From the NCBI GenBank assembly GCA_024233835.1, contig JACKPC010000003.1:590501-654500 (forward strand): a stretch of 64,000 nt of DNA, in the 5' to 3' direction. Positions 1 through 8,100 of this stretch are shown piece after piece. The DNA comes from Leptospiraceae bacterium (GTDB taxonomy: Bacteria > Spirochaetota > Leptospiria > Leptospirales > Leptospiraceae). Position numbers and translations under genes: made by a program. The notes beneath the pieces are model-generated. The model did no database searches, had not been told where the DNA came from, and saw nothing but the letters and a program-made list of their open reading frames with translations. Numbering within the stretch: position 1 is the stretch's first letter; each line of letters starts with the position of its first letter.

Positions 1-2100
1 TGCCCATCTCAAATCATTTTTATACATTTTCAAAAGATCAGCCAGGAATCTGGCTCCGAACATAATGGAAATTTCCGGGTCATGAAGAGAATATTTACTA
101 ACCTTTAGACCTTTAGCTAAAACCCTTCCGGTGGCTGGCATTACCTGCATTAAACCCCTTGCTTTTGCCGGAGAAATGGCTTCTTCTCTAAAGAAAGATT
201 CCTGTCTCATTACAGCATATACTACATTCTTACTGATAGAAAACTTTTTGGAGTAGTCTGTTACCAGTTTACCGTGAGGACGTGGATATAATCTCGAAGT
301 GATAGATGCCGGTAATAAAACGGGTTCATCAGGGATTCGTTTTATCTTCATAAGCAGGCGGGTGTAGTAAAGGGAAAGATACTGGTGAGAACTCAAATCT
401 CCCAGTGCTACATATAAAATATATTTTTGTGCGGTATTCAGCTTTTTTTGTTCTACATGGCGGTTGGCAAGCCAGATTCCATTGATATATTCTCCCAGCT
501 TAAAGTAAGAAATAGATTTTTGTAGAAAAGGATCACTTTCATAGATGGTTGAAGACTTGCTAAGAATCTCACCTAATTCTTTTGAATTATCGTAATAAGC
601 AAAATATAAATCTTTTCCTCTTAATTCTTTTGAATACTTCTTCATATTATTGAGAGAAAGATATTTATGTAGATCTCTAACATTTCCCAGTGGGTCAGGA
701 GGATCTTTTAGAGTATTAATTTCAACTGCAAATTCGGATTTAATTACTTCGTTATAATAAGAACCCGGACAGTAGTAATGAAATCCATCCAACATATCTT
801 TCAACTTTGTTATTTTACCGTTGTCTTTAAGAAATCGCAAATACCAGTATATAAGGCGTCCTTTAATGGGCAGATTGGGTATCTTTTTAATGGATTCTTC
901 CCAGTATTTTTCTGGTTTATAGCTAATTTTTTTGTCTGAGTGGTCAGCTAAAAAGTCTATGAGTTTATCCTGAATTCCCATGTTATAGGGTTGTTGTTCC
1001 AGGTATAAAATTAAGTATTTAAAGTAGTTTTCCTTATCCTTTAATTTCTGGTATAAATACAGATAGGATTCATAGGTTTCTGCATCCAGGTTAGCAGATA
1101 AATAAGTATTTAGTATAGATTTGGCTATTGATGTTTCCTTTTTACTCAGGAGTAATTTGATTGAGTAATGCAAGAAGCCTTTATCAATGGATACAAGGTC
1201 CTTGTGTCTTTTTAAATAGTCTTCTAAATCTGAAGGTTTGTGTCGGATTAAGGAATAAGCCACATTTTTAAAAAGTCGGAGATACTTAAAGATTCCTTTT
1301 TTATGCAGGTTTTCTTTCTGAATAAATTCTTTTTGCTGGTTTTGAGGAAGCATATTTACAATTCCTGCAATCTCGTTTGTGGAAAGTTTCTCCAGATAGC
1401 TTTTACCAAAATTATCCTTCAGATCTTCTATAATTCTACGTTTAATGGAGTAGGAGATATTATCTTTTTTTGTTAAGGAAAGATATAGTTTTCTGGCTTC
1501 TTTTTCTCTTCCTAATTTTAATAAACACAGGGCTTGCATCCTCTGGACCGGTTCGGTATAAAGATACGGAGTGGAGGATTTTTGTAGCTTTTCTGCAAAT
1601 AGAACTGCATTTAGATATTTTTTATCTTCTTTGTAAACCCTTACAATATTTTCATAAACCTTAACAATGATAGGATCTTCTTCAATTTTAACCTTTCGGA
1701 GGTAATCAACCCTTTTTTCTTCCGGTAAAAGGTTTCTTTCCTTTAATTCGAGGTATAGTTTCCAGAAGCAGAGTTTTACGATATTGGTTTGTTCCATAAT
1801 CGAATGGCTGAGAAGGTAACTTACCTCAGCTTTTCCGACAGTTTTTGGTTTTAAGCCCGTAACAACTGCATATAAAAGCCTTAATTTTTCATCCTTGCTT
1901 CCTTCTCCGGATTCTTCATGATAGCGTATCAGGGCGTAGGCTTCAAGTTCATTTTTAACACTGGATTCAGAAAGGCTTCTTCTGATTTGTTTCCAGCTCA
2001 TGGTCTTAATGAGGTATTCAAGCCCTGTATTGGCTTCTATAGAAGTGAAAATAAAAAAAAGTAGAAATAGATAAGGGGTTTTTTTTATTATTCTGAACAT
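1..2100 (-). CDS. Soluble lytic murein transglycosylase (SLT family), 3' end outside window
   Basis: Read by hand on the minus strand from ATG at 2100; 700 codons stay open to the left edge, so the C-terminus is missing. Residues 1-22 form a signal peptide (Lys-Lys, then a Leu/Phe-rich core), so the protein acts in the periplasm. Residues about 25-600 are a long helical, TPR-like region, as in Slt70 superhelical domains. The SLT catalytic domain begins near residue 620. It contains the segment AVMRQESFF, whose Glu (about residue 634) is the expected catalytic acid, followed by AKARGLMQVMPATG, the usual SLT motif. The family cleaves the MurNAc-GlcNAc bond of peptidoglycan with formation of anhydro-MurNAc. 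It is divergent from the gene starting at 2174. The family call is firm; the exact substrate preference cannot be read. Confidence 0.88.
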   Translation of the reverse strand, partial: MFRIIKKTPYLFLLFFIFTSIEANTGLEYLIKTMSWKQIRRSLSESSVKNELEAYALIRYHEESGEGSKDEKLRLLYAVVTGLKPKTVGKAEVSYLLSHSIMEQTNIVKLCFWKLYLELKERNLLPEEKRVDYLRKVKIEEDPIIVKVYENIVRVYKEDKKYLNAVLFAEKLQKSSTPYLYTEPVQRMQALCLLKLGREKEARKLYLSLTKKDNISYSIKRRIIEDLKDNFGKSYLEKLSTNEIAGIVNMLPQNQQKEFIQKENLHKKGIFKYLRLFKNVAYSLIRHKPSDLEDYLKRHKDLVSIDKGFLHYSIKLLLSKKETSIAKSILNTYLSANLDAETYESYLYLYQKLKDKENYFKYLILYLEQQPYNMGIQDKLIDFLADHSDKKISYKPEKYWEESIKKIPNLPIKGRLIYWYLRFLKDNGKITKLKDMLDGFHYYCPGSYYNEVIKSEFAVEINTLKDPPDPLGNVRDLHKYLSLNNMKKYSKELRGKDLYFAYYDNSKELGEILSKSSTIYESDPFLQKSISYFKLGEYINGIWLANRHVEQKKLNTAQKYILYVALGDLSSHQYLSLYYTRLLMKIKRIPDEPVLLPASITSRLYPRPHGKLVTDYSKKFSISKNVVYAVMRQESFFREEAISPAKARGLMQVMPATGRVLAKGLKVSKYSLHDPEISIMFGARFLADLLKMYKNDLRWA

Positions 2101-2173
2101 AATATCATGTTTAACTGGCTTATCCTGTAGTCAATCTTGACTTTCCTGAATCACTGGAGATAATGAAATTTAT

Positions 2174-3457
2174 ATGTGGGAAGAAATATATCTGAGTAAT
2201 AAAACCAAATCCAGCCCTATTATCCTCGAAGAGCCGGAAGAGACGATTGAAACGAAACCAAAAGAGACAGGGATGTCTCCCGATCAAGTACTGGAACTTA
2301 AATCCAGACTAAAGGAAGAAATTTCCGGGATAAGTTCGGGGTTTCAGGCTGTAGGGTTCATCGATACGAGTCTTACCGGGAGGCTGGATTATAAAAATAA
2401 CGCAGACAGTGTTCTTTCAAATCCGGAGCAGGAAGAATTATATACAAGTATCTGTGAAGAGCTTATAAGTTTTTATAAGGATTCTTTTCTGGACGATTCC
2501 GAGATTTTGGATTATCTTGGCAATTATCTTCTAAGAAAAGATTGTTTTTCTGAATACTTGGAACTCTGTGAAACCTTTGATTCACATGCCGTTTTGCCAA
2601 TTGAACACGAGATGTTTCTTTCCATTATAGGTCGCTATGAAAATAAGATTAAAGAAGAATTTCTAAAAGCTATAGAGCAGGATGTACTAAAAATTCTGTA
2701 TAAATTTAAGAATTTTTCTATTAATCGGGCAGAGAAAGATTTCCTATATGATAAGGTAATCTCCGGAGAATATGCAAACCTCCTCGGCCTGGTTTTTCAA
2801 TTATTTCGAAATGAATTTGAGGGTCCAAGGAATATATATCCCCTTTATGCAAAAATTCAGACTCAGTTTTCCCATCTTTCTGAAGAAGAAAAGGGAGTTT
2901 TTCTTGCTTCATTTAAGAAAAGCGGACAGTATCTCAACATTTATTTTCTTCTAAAACAATTAGAGTCAAAGGAAGGAGTCCGGGCCTGGCTGGAGAAAGA
3001 AAAGGAGAAAAATGGAAAGATAGAAAGGCATTCTCTTCCGGAAGTAAATTTGAGCCAGCCTACCCAATTAAAAAATCGAGTAAAGCTTCTAAAGAAAGAT
3101 AATTCCCTCTATTTTTTACAACCTTTTGAAATTCTTTTACTTTTAAATAGTACTGAATCTTTCTTAATTCGAGAAAGCCTCCTGGAAAGCTACAGGAAGC
3201 AACCTTTTTCCTATATTATAAATCGTTCTATTGCTGTAGTATATTTCTTTGATAATGATTTCTATAAATTTTTACACCATGCTTCTCTATCGGGACGTTT
3301 TAAATTTCAGGCTGAGATGCTATACATAAAAGCCCTGGTTCTTTTGGAGCTGGGGAAGCAGGAGGAGGGAAAGGTAATTCTCAGTGCTTTACAGACGAGG
3401 TTTCCCAGATCCCAGTTTTTAAAAAGTGCTCTTGATGAGTATAAACTCGAAGAATAG
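2174..3457 (+). CDS. Hypothetical protein, predicted cytoplasmic, possible C-terminal TPR-like repeat
   Basis: I do not recognise this 427-residue protein. It has no signal peptide or membrane segment. The N-terminal 50 residues are acidic and low-complexity (Glu/Thr/Pro-rich). The rest is charged and helical. The last 60 residues (AEMLYIKALVLLELGKQEEG and onward to LQTRFPRSQFLKSAL) look like one TPR-type helix pair, as in outer-membrane assembly or tol-pal-linked TPR proteins. The start is the first ATG after a GGAG at 2156-2159, a long spacing of 14 nt, so it is only moderately secure. It is transcribed divergently from the lytic transglycosylase and is followed directly by a 55-bp repeat. 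Confidence 0.7.
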   Translation: MWEEIYLSNKTKSSPIILEEPEETIETKPKETGMSPDQVLELKSRLKEEISGISSGFQAVGFIDTSLTGRLDYKNNADSVLSNPEQEELYTSICEELISFYKDSFLDDSEILDYLGNYLLRKDCFSEYLELCETFDSHAVLPIEHEMFLSIIGRYENKIKEEFLKAIEQDVLKILYKFKNFSINRAEKDFLYDKVISGEYANLLGLVFQLFRNEFEGPRNIYPLYAKIQTQFSHLSEEEKGVFLASFKKSGQYLNIYFLLKQLESKEGVRAWLEKEKEKNGKIERHSLPEVNLSQPTQLKNRVKLLKKDNSLYFLQPFEILLLLNSTESFLIRESLLESYRKQPFSYIINRSIAVVYFFDNDFYKFLHHASLSGRFKFQAEMLYIKALVLLELGKQEEGKVILSALQTRFPRSQFLKSALDEYKLEE

Positions 3458-3458
3458 T

Positions 3459-3513
3459 CCCCTTACCCCGCTTTGAAACGTGGGTATAGGTAAGGAACGG
3501 TCGCGACCGTTCC
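3459..3513. repeat. 55-bp direct repeat, copy 1 (downstream flank of Rpn gene)
   Basis: This copy matches 4604-4658 in the same orientation with about three mismatches near its left end. Both copies end in the 20-bp perfect palindrome GGAACGGTCGCGACCGTTCC. The left part, around GAAACGTGGGTATAGGTAAGG, can fold by pairing CCTTACC (3461-3467) with GGTAAGG (3489-3495). It sits between the stop of the preceding gene and the stop of the nuclease gene. Confidence 0.85.
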
Positions 3514-3515
3514 AG

Positions 3516-4490
3516 CTATCTTGCCGATTTCCGAAAGAACTTCTCCAGATAGGCTTCTGGGAGCTCTGTAATACGGGAAATAAATTTTAATTCAGCTCCT
3601 TCTTTTTTTAAATTGATTGCAGTCCTGAGCTTACTTTTATGCTCGGCTCTTTCGGTTCGCTTTCGTTCTCTCTCAATTTTTTTCTCTGCCAGAAGGCGTC
3701 CCTTCTCTATTCCCTTTTCAATTCCTGCATCGAAACCGCTCTTTCTCCCCTCTTTATAAGCATAGTCTTTCATAGCCTCGTAATCACGTGCAGCTTTCAG
3801 GCGCATTTCATAGTAATTCCGGGTCTTGTTGTCCAGAGAAATATCCTGAAGAGCTTCAACAGCCTCTCGAATTACAGGGTTTTTGATTTTTAAATCGCTC
3901 ATCTCTCTTTCCTTTAGCTGTCCCGCTTCTCGTAAAAGGTATACCCAGTTTTCCAGTTCTGTCTCAAGGGTTTCAAGATTCCCTTTGAACCTGGGTAGTT
4001 CTATTATATGAATTTCAAGGTCCTTCGTCAAGTGTATTTCAGGACTGTCTTTTTCCAGTAGCCGGAAACTGGAGTGGAAATTTCTGGTTTGTTTCATTTG
4101 AAAGTTTAAAAACGAGATGGAATACACGGGCCTTAAATCACCGTATTCTTCCCCTTTATCTATCTGCGTCGTGTAAAGCCTGGCCCAGTAGTAAAGGATT
4201 CTTTTTCCATAAAAGCTCTGGGAACTGGTTTGCATTTCTACATTGAAATGTTCTTTTTTTTCATTTACCGCGTGTATATCCAGTATGGAAATTTTTTCAT
4301 CATGAAAATCTCCCGGGATTTCGGGGTTCAAAATCTTTATCTCTTTTATCTTTTCTTCTTTTTCAAAGCCTAAGACTGCATTGAGTAAGTTCATCAATAA
4401 TTTGGGATTGTTTATGCAGAATATCTTAAATACTATATCCACATGTAAAGGCAAAAGCCCCGCTGACTTTTCTGATTCTTCCTGTTTCAT
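3516..4490 (-). CDS. Rpn family recombination-promoting nuclease / PD-(D/E)XK putative transposase
   Basis: The protein has about 324 residues. I place the start at the ATG at 4490, because AGGAG lies 7-8 nt upstream on the minus strand; the open frame continues to 4676 but that part overlaps a repeat and looks non-coding. The N-terminus LPLHVDIVFKIF and the segment ILDIHAVNEKKEHFNVEMQ match the Rpn/PDDEXK_2 family: the first Asp and the later Glu-x-Gln are the expected nuclease residues. The C-terminal half is charged and helical, with a GIEKGIEKG stretch typical of these proteins. Rpn proteins are DNA endonucleases tied to recombination, and several appear to act in phage defence. The gene is flanked by 55-bp direct repeats, which suggests that it moved or duplicated as a unit. 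Confidence 0.85.
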   Translation of the reverse strand: MKQEESEKSAGLLPLHVDIVFKIFCINNPKLLMNLLNAVLGFEKEEKIKEIKILNPEIPGDFHDEKISILDIHAVNEKKEHFNVEMQTSSQSFYGKRILYYWARLYTTQIDKGEEYGDLRPVYSISFLNFQMKQTRNFHSSFRLLEKDSPEIHLTKDLEIHIIELPRFKGNLETLETELENWVYLLREAGQLKEREMSDLKIKNPVIREAVEALQDISLDNKTRNYYEMRLKAARDYEAMKDYAYKEGRKSGFDAGIEKGIEKGRLLAEKKIERERKRTERAEHKSKLRTAINLKKEGAELKFISRITELPEAYLEKFFRKSAR

Positions 4491-4603
4491 TTTACGATCT
4501 CCTACTATAAAGGGTTTGAAAATGCACAGAATGAACAAAAAATTATTATAGAAGGGAAACCGAAACTGGACTTTTGGGATAATTTTTAAGATTTTTTCCA
4601 AAT

Positions 4604-4658
4604 CCCCCGTACCCCACGTTGAAACGTGGGTATAGGTAAGGAACGGTCGCGACCGTTC
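4604..4658. repeat. 55-bp direct repeat, copy 2 (upstream flank of Rpn gene)
   Basis: Second copy of the repeat at 3459-3513, including the 20-bp perfect palindrome at 4639-4658. Here the left part has a perfect short hairpin, CCACGTT with AACGTGG. It lies upstream of the nuclease start, so the two copies bracket the gene and its leader. Confidence 0.85.
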
Positions 4659-4750
4659 CGTTTTAGACCGTTTCATGTCAGGCCGTTCTCTGAGAGCTTA
4701 CTACCCGATGACGTGGCTCAAACCCACGCCCTCGGGTTTCCAATCCCTCC

Positions 4751-4778
4751 TTAACCCCACGTTGAAACGAGGGGTTAA
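4751..4778. repeat. Inverted repeat related to the 55-bp repeat
   Basis: TTAACCCC (4751-4758) pairs with GGGGTTAA (4771-4778) around the core ACGTTGAAACGA. That core is shared with the 55-bp repeats near 3475 and 4620, so this looks like a third, shorter member of the same family. Confidence 0.65.
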
Positions 4779-4873
4779 GAGATTACTTCTTCTAATATTA
4801 CAATAATCTAACAAGTTGCTGTATACCGAAGGGAGGGCAGCCTGAAAACTTTCGGAGAGAAACTTTTCTTATC

Positions 4874-4885
4874 GGGCTAAAGCCC
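4874..4885. repeat. Short dispersed hairpin, GGGCT/AGCCC type
   Basis: GGGCT-AA-AGCCC followed by TCCTA. Similar hairpins followed by TCCT or TCAT occur at 5162, 20102 and 40617, which suggests a small REP-like family. Confidence 0.45.
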
Positions 4886-4925
4886 TCCTATCTCTCATCC
4901 CCACTTTCCTGCGACTTGTGCTGAG

Positions 4926-5140
4926 CTTTACTTTAGAGTAAACCACACTTTATTTTAGAGTAAACCACACTTTACTTTGGAGCAAACCACACTTTACTTT
5001 GGAGCAAACCACGCTTTGCTTTAGGACAAACCACGCTTTGGTTTGGAGAAATCAGGCTTTGGTTTGGAGAAATCAGGCTTTGGTTTGGAGAAATCAGGCT
5101 TTGGTTTGGAGAAATCAGGCTTTGGTTTAGAGAAATCAGG
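4926..5140. repeat. Minisatellite: five 22-bp units passing into five 21-bp units
   Basis: Five 22-bp units start at 4926, 4948, 4970, 4992 and 5014 (type CTTTACTTTGGAGCAAACCA plus two bases). Five 21-bp units follow at 5036, 5057, 5078, 5099 and 5120 (type CTTTGGTTTGGAGAAATCAG plus one base). The units touch with no spacers. The two types share a core of CTTTnnTTTnGAGnAA, so the second type probably arose from the first by point changes and loss of one base. An open frame across the 21-bp part would give a 7-residue repeat, but nothing supports translation. The array lies downstream of gltB. Confidence 0.9.
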
Positions 5141-5155
5141 CTTTGGTGGTGTGAG

Positions 5156-5179
5156 AGGGACGGGGCGTAAAACCCCCTC
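5156..5179. terminator. Hairpin downstream of gltB
   Basis: GGGG (5162-5165) pairs with CCCC (5173-5176) around GCGTAAAA-type loop sequence, with a partly paired GAGGGA/CTCC extension. It lies 20-40 bases past the gltB stop on the minus strand. A T-run is weak, so its role as a terminator is tentative. Confidence 0.4.
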
Positions 5180-5198
5180 CTACTCGATCTCGATCCTT

Positions 5199-8100
5199 CT
5201 ATTTCTTTGGTTGGACTTTGAAGAAAAACTGTTTTTCCTGTTCAAAGCTTTTTAATAGGGTTCCGGCACTTTCTGAATTTGTATATTTTACATGGTTTTC
5301 GAGGAGAGTTTGTATTTTTAAGAAATCTTCCTCCTCCATGTTTCCAAATTCAACATATTCGGAATTCATTAATGGAGCCAATTCCCAGTCTTTAGTATAG
5401 AAATAGGCAATTCCTCCGGTCATACCGGAGCCCATATTCATTCCTACGCTTCCAAGACAGAGTACGGTTCCGGCAGTCATGTATTCAAGGAAATGATCTC
5501 CCGCCCCTTCTACAACTCCGTTAGCTCCACTATTTCTTACAGCAAACCTTTCTCCGGCTCTTCCGGAACAATATAGCTCTCCGCCTGTTGCTCCATATAA
5601 GCAGGTATTTCCAATAATCACATTTTCAGAAGGAATCAGGTTGGAACGCGGGTGAGGTTTTACGGTAATGATTCCACCGCATAGTCCTTTTCCAACGTAA
5701 TCATTGGCATCTCCCATCAGGTTAATTCGAACTCCTTTTACTAACCAGGCTCCGAGACTTTGACCGGCAGTCCCTTCCAGGTTTATTTCCAGAGTTCCAT
5801 TACTAAGCCCTGTATCTCCATTTTGCTTGGAGATAAGGCCGGAAACTTTGGCTCCTATGGTTCTCATGGTATTATTGATCTCGTAATACAGAGAAATCGA
5901 ACCTTTTCCCTGTAAAACCGGGGCTGCATCTCGGATAATCTGTTCATCCAGATTAAATCCTATGGGCTCTTTACGATAATTTCTATCCTTTAGCTTATCC
6001 TTTGAGTGGCTGAGGGGCATTCTGACTAAGATAGGATTTAAGTCCAGAGAATCCAACCTGTCGTACTCATAACGGGCAATTTGTTTTAGTAGATCGGTTC
6101 TTCCTATAATTTCACTGAGACTACGAAAGCCGAGTTCAGCCAGAATTTCTCTGACTTCCATGGCAATATGAGTCAGGTAATTGACGATATTCGAAGGGTC
6201 TCCTTTGTATTTGGCTCTGAACTTCGGATCCTGTGTGGCTATACCGGTCGGACAGTTGTTCAGATGGCACTTTCTTGCCATTACACAGCCGAGGGCAATT
6301 AAGGACCCGGTTCCAAAACCGTATTCTTCTGCTCCGAGGCAGGCCGCAATAACTACATCTCGACCATTGATAAACCCTCCATCCGTTCTCAGAACCACCT
6401 TATTCCTGAGATTATTCATTGTTAGAACCTGATGAGCCTCAGAGAGACCCAGTTCCCAGGGAGAACCTGCATATTTGATGGAACTCACCGGCGCAGCACC
6501 GGTTCCACCGGAATGACCGGATATCAGGATAATATCTGCGTTTGCTTTGGCAACTCCTGCTGCTATGGTTCCTACACCTGCTTCTGCCACCAGTTTGACC
6601 GTAACCTGTGCTTCGGAGTTAACCTGTTTTAAATCGTAGATTAACTGGGCCAGGTCTTCTATTGAGTAGATATCATGATGGGGAGGAGGGGAGATGAGGG
6701 TTACTCCTTCGGGAGCCATCCGGTTTCGAGAAATCTCACCCACGTTTTTAAAACCGGGAAGTTGTCCACCTTCTCCCGGTTTTGCACCCTGGGCTATTTT
6801 AATTTCAATCTCCATGGCCGAATTGAGATAATTCGAGGTAACACCAAACCTTCCGCTGGCTACCTGTTTAATGTGGGAGTTTGGATTATTTCCATGGCTG
6901 TCGGTTTTATAGCGTTTTGAATCTTCTCCACCTTCTCCTGAACTGGATTTGGCTCCAATACGGTTAACACCAATGGCAATGTCTGTATGGGCTTCAGTCG
7001 AAAGGGCTCCGTGACTCATCCCGGGCACAACAAAACGTTTTCGTATACCTGTGATAGTTTCTACTTCATTAATAGGGATGGGAGTTCCTTTTACCAGTTC
7101 AAACATATCTCGAATCGTAGTAGCTTCGGAATCTTCAAGGGCTCTCGTAGCCTCTTTAAATATTTTATAATCATTATTTACCGCAGCCTGTCGTAAATAT
7201 TTCACTACTTTCGGAGACCATCTATGAGGTTGATTGTCCCTCGCTGATTCTTCCTCCGGAAGCTTATTCAGAAAAGCTGATTTGTGGTTTCTTAAAATGT
7301 TTTTCTCGATTCCTCCCATTCCAATACCGGAAATACGGGAAAACGTTCCTGGGAAATATTTTGAAATCAGGGAACGAGAAAGCCCGATAGCTTCAAAATT
7401 TTGACCACCCATATAAGAGGACATAACCGAGATTCCCATTTTAGACATGACTTTATAGAGGCCATTATTCATTCCCTTCCGATAAAGCTCACAGATCTTA
7501 TAAAAAGCGGGACGGGTTCCACTTTCATCAAACTCTCCTCTTTCCCGGAGATCTTGAAGGGTGTCCCAGGTCAGATAACTATTAACCGCACAGGCTCCGT
7601 AACCCATAAGCACTGCAACATTATGAATTTCGAAGGCGGAACCGGTTTCTACGATGATACTCGAAGAAGCACGTTTCTTATTTCGAATCAGGTGGTTATG
7701 AACCGCAGCAACGGCCAGTTCCATAGGAATAGGGGCTCTATCTTTCGATAAATTTTTATCGGTAAGAATTAGTACATGCTTATCTTCTTTAACTGCCTGA
7801 AGTGCAGTATCGAGGATAGACTGAAGAGCTTTTTCTAATTCTTCAGAATCGGGATTTTCATGATTTGCCGGGAAGGTCGCATCCAGCTCAATAAATCCAT
7901 GTTCATCTTTCGTTAGATTTTTTAATTCCTGTAATTCATTATTTGTAATATAGGGAGTTATGAAAACTATACATTTTTCAGGTTTCTGATTTGGATCGAA
8001 TAGGTTTATTTTTTTTACAATCCTTGTGCTTAAACTAACCACAGTTTTTTCCCGGATGTAGTCTATAGGAGGATTGGTTACCTGGGCAAACCTTTGACGG

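Noticed and set aside
1470..1664. 64-codon plus-strand frame within the lytic transglycosylase gene
   Set aside because: The opposite strand is an open frame with clear family motifs over the full region.
4491..4676. Extended N-terminus of the Rpn protein (62 more residues)
   Set aside because: The extension overlaps the 55-bp repeat, has no ribosome site and does not look like the family; AGGAG before the ATG at 4490 decides the start.
4926..5140. Possible CRISPR array
   Set aside because: The units touch without spacers and there are no cas genes nearby, so this is a minisatellite.
5043..5255. 70-codon frame with a 7-residue Glu-Lys-Ser-Gly-Phe-Gly repeat
   Set aside because: It is the translation of the 21-bp minisatellite and runs into the end of gltB in antisense. 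No ribosome site or conserved domain supports it.
7401..7751. 116-codon frame antisense to gltB, and other antisense frames within gltB
   Set aside because: Shadow frames of a clearly conserved gene; none has a ribosome site or domain.
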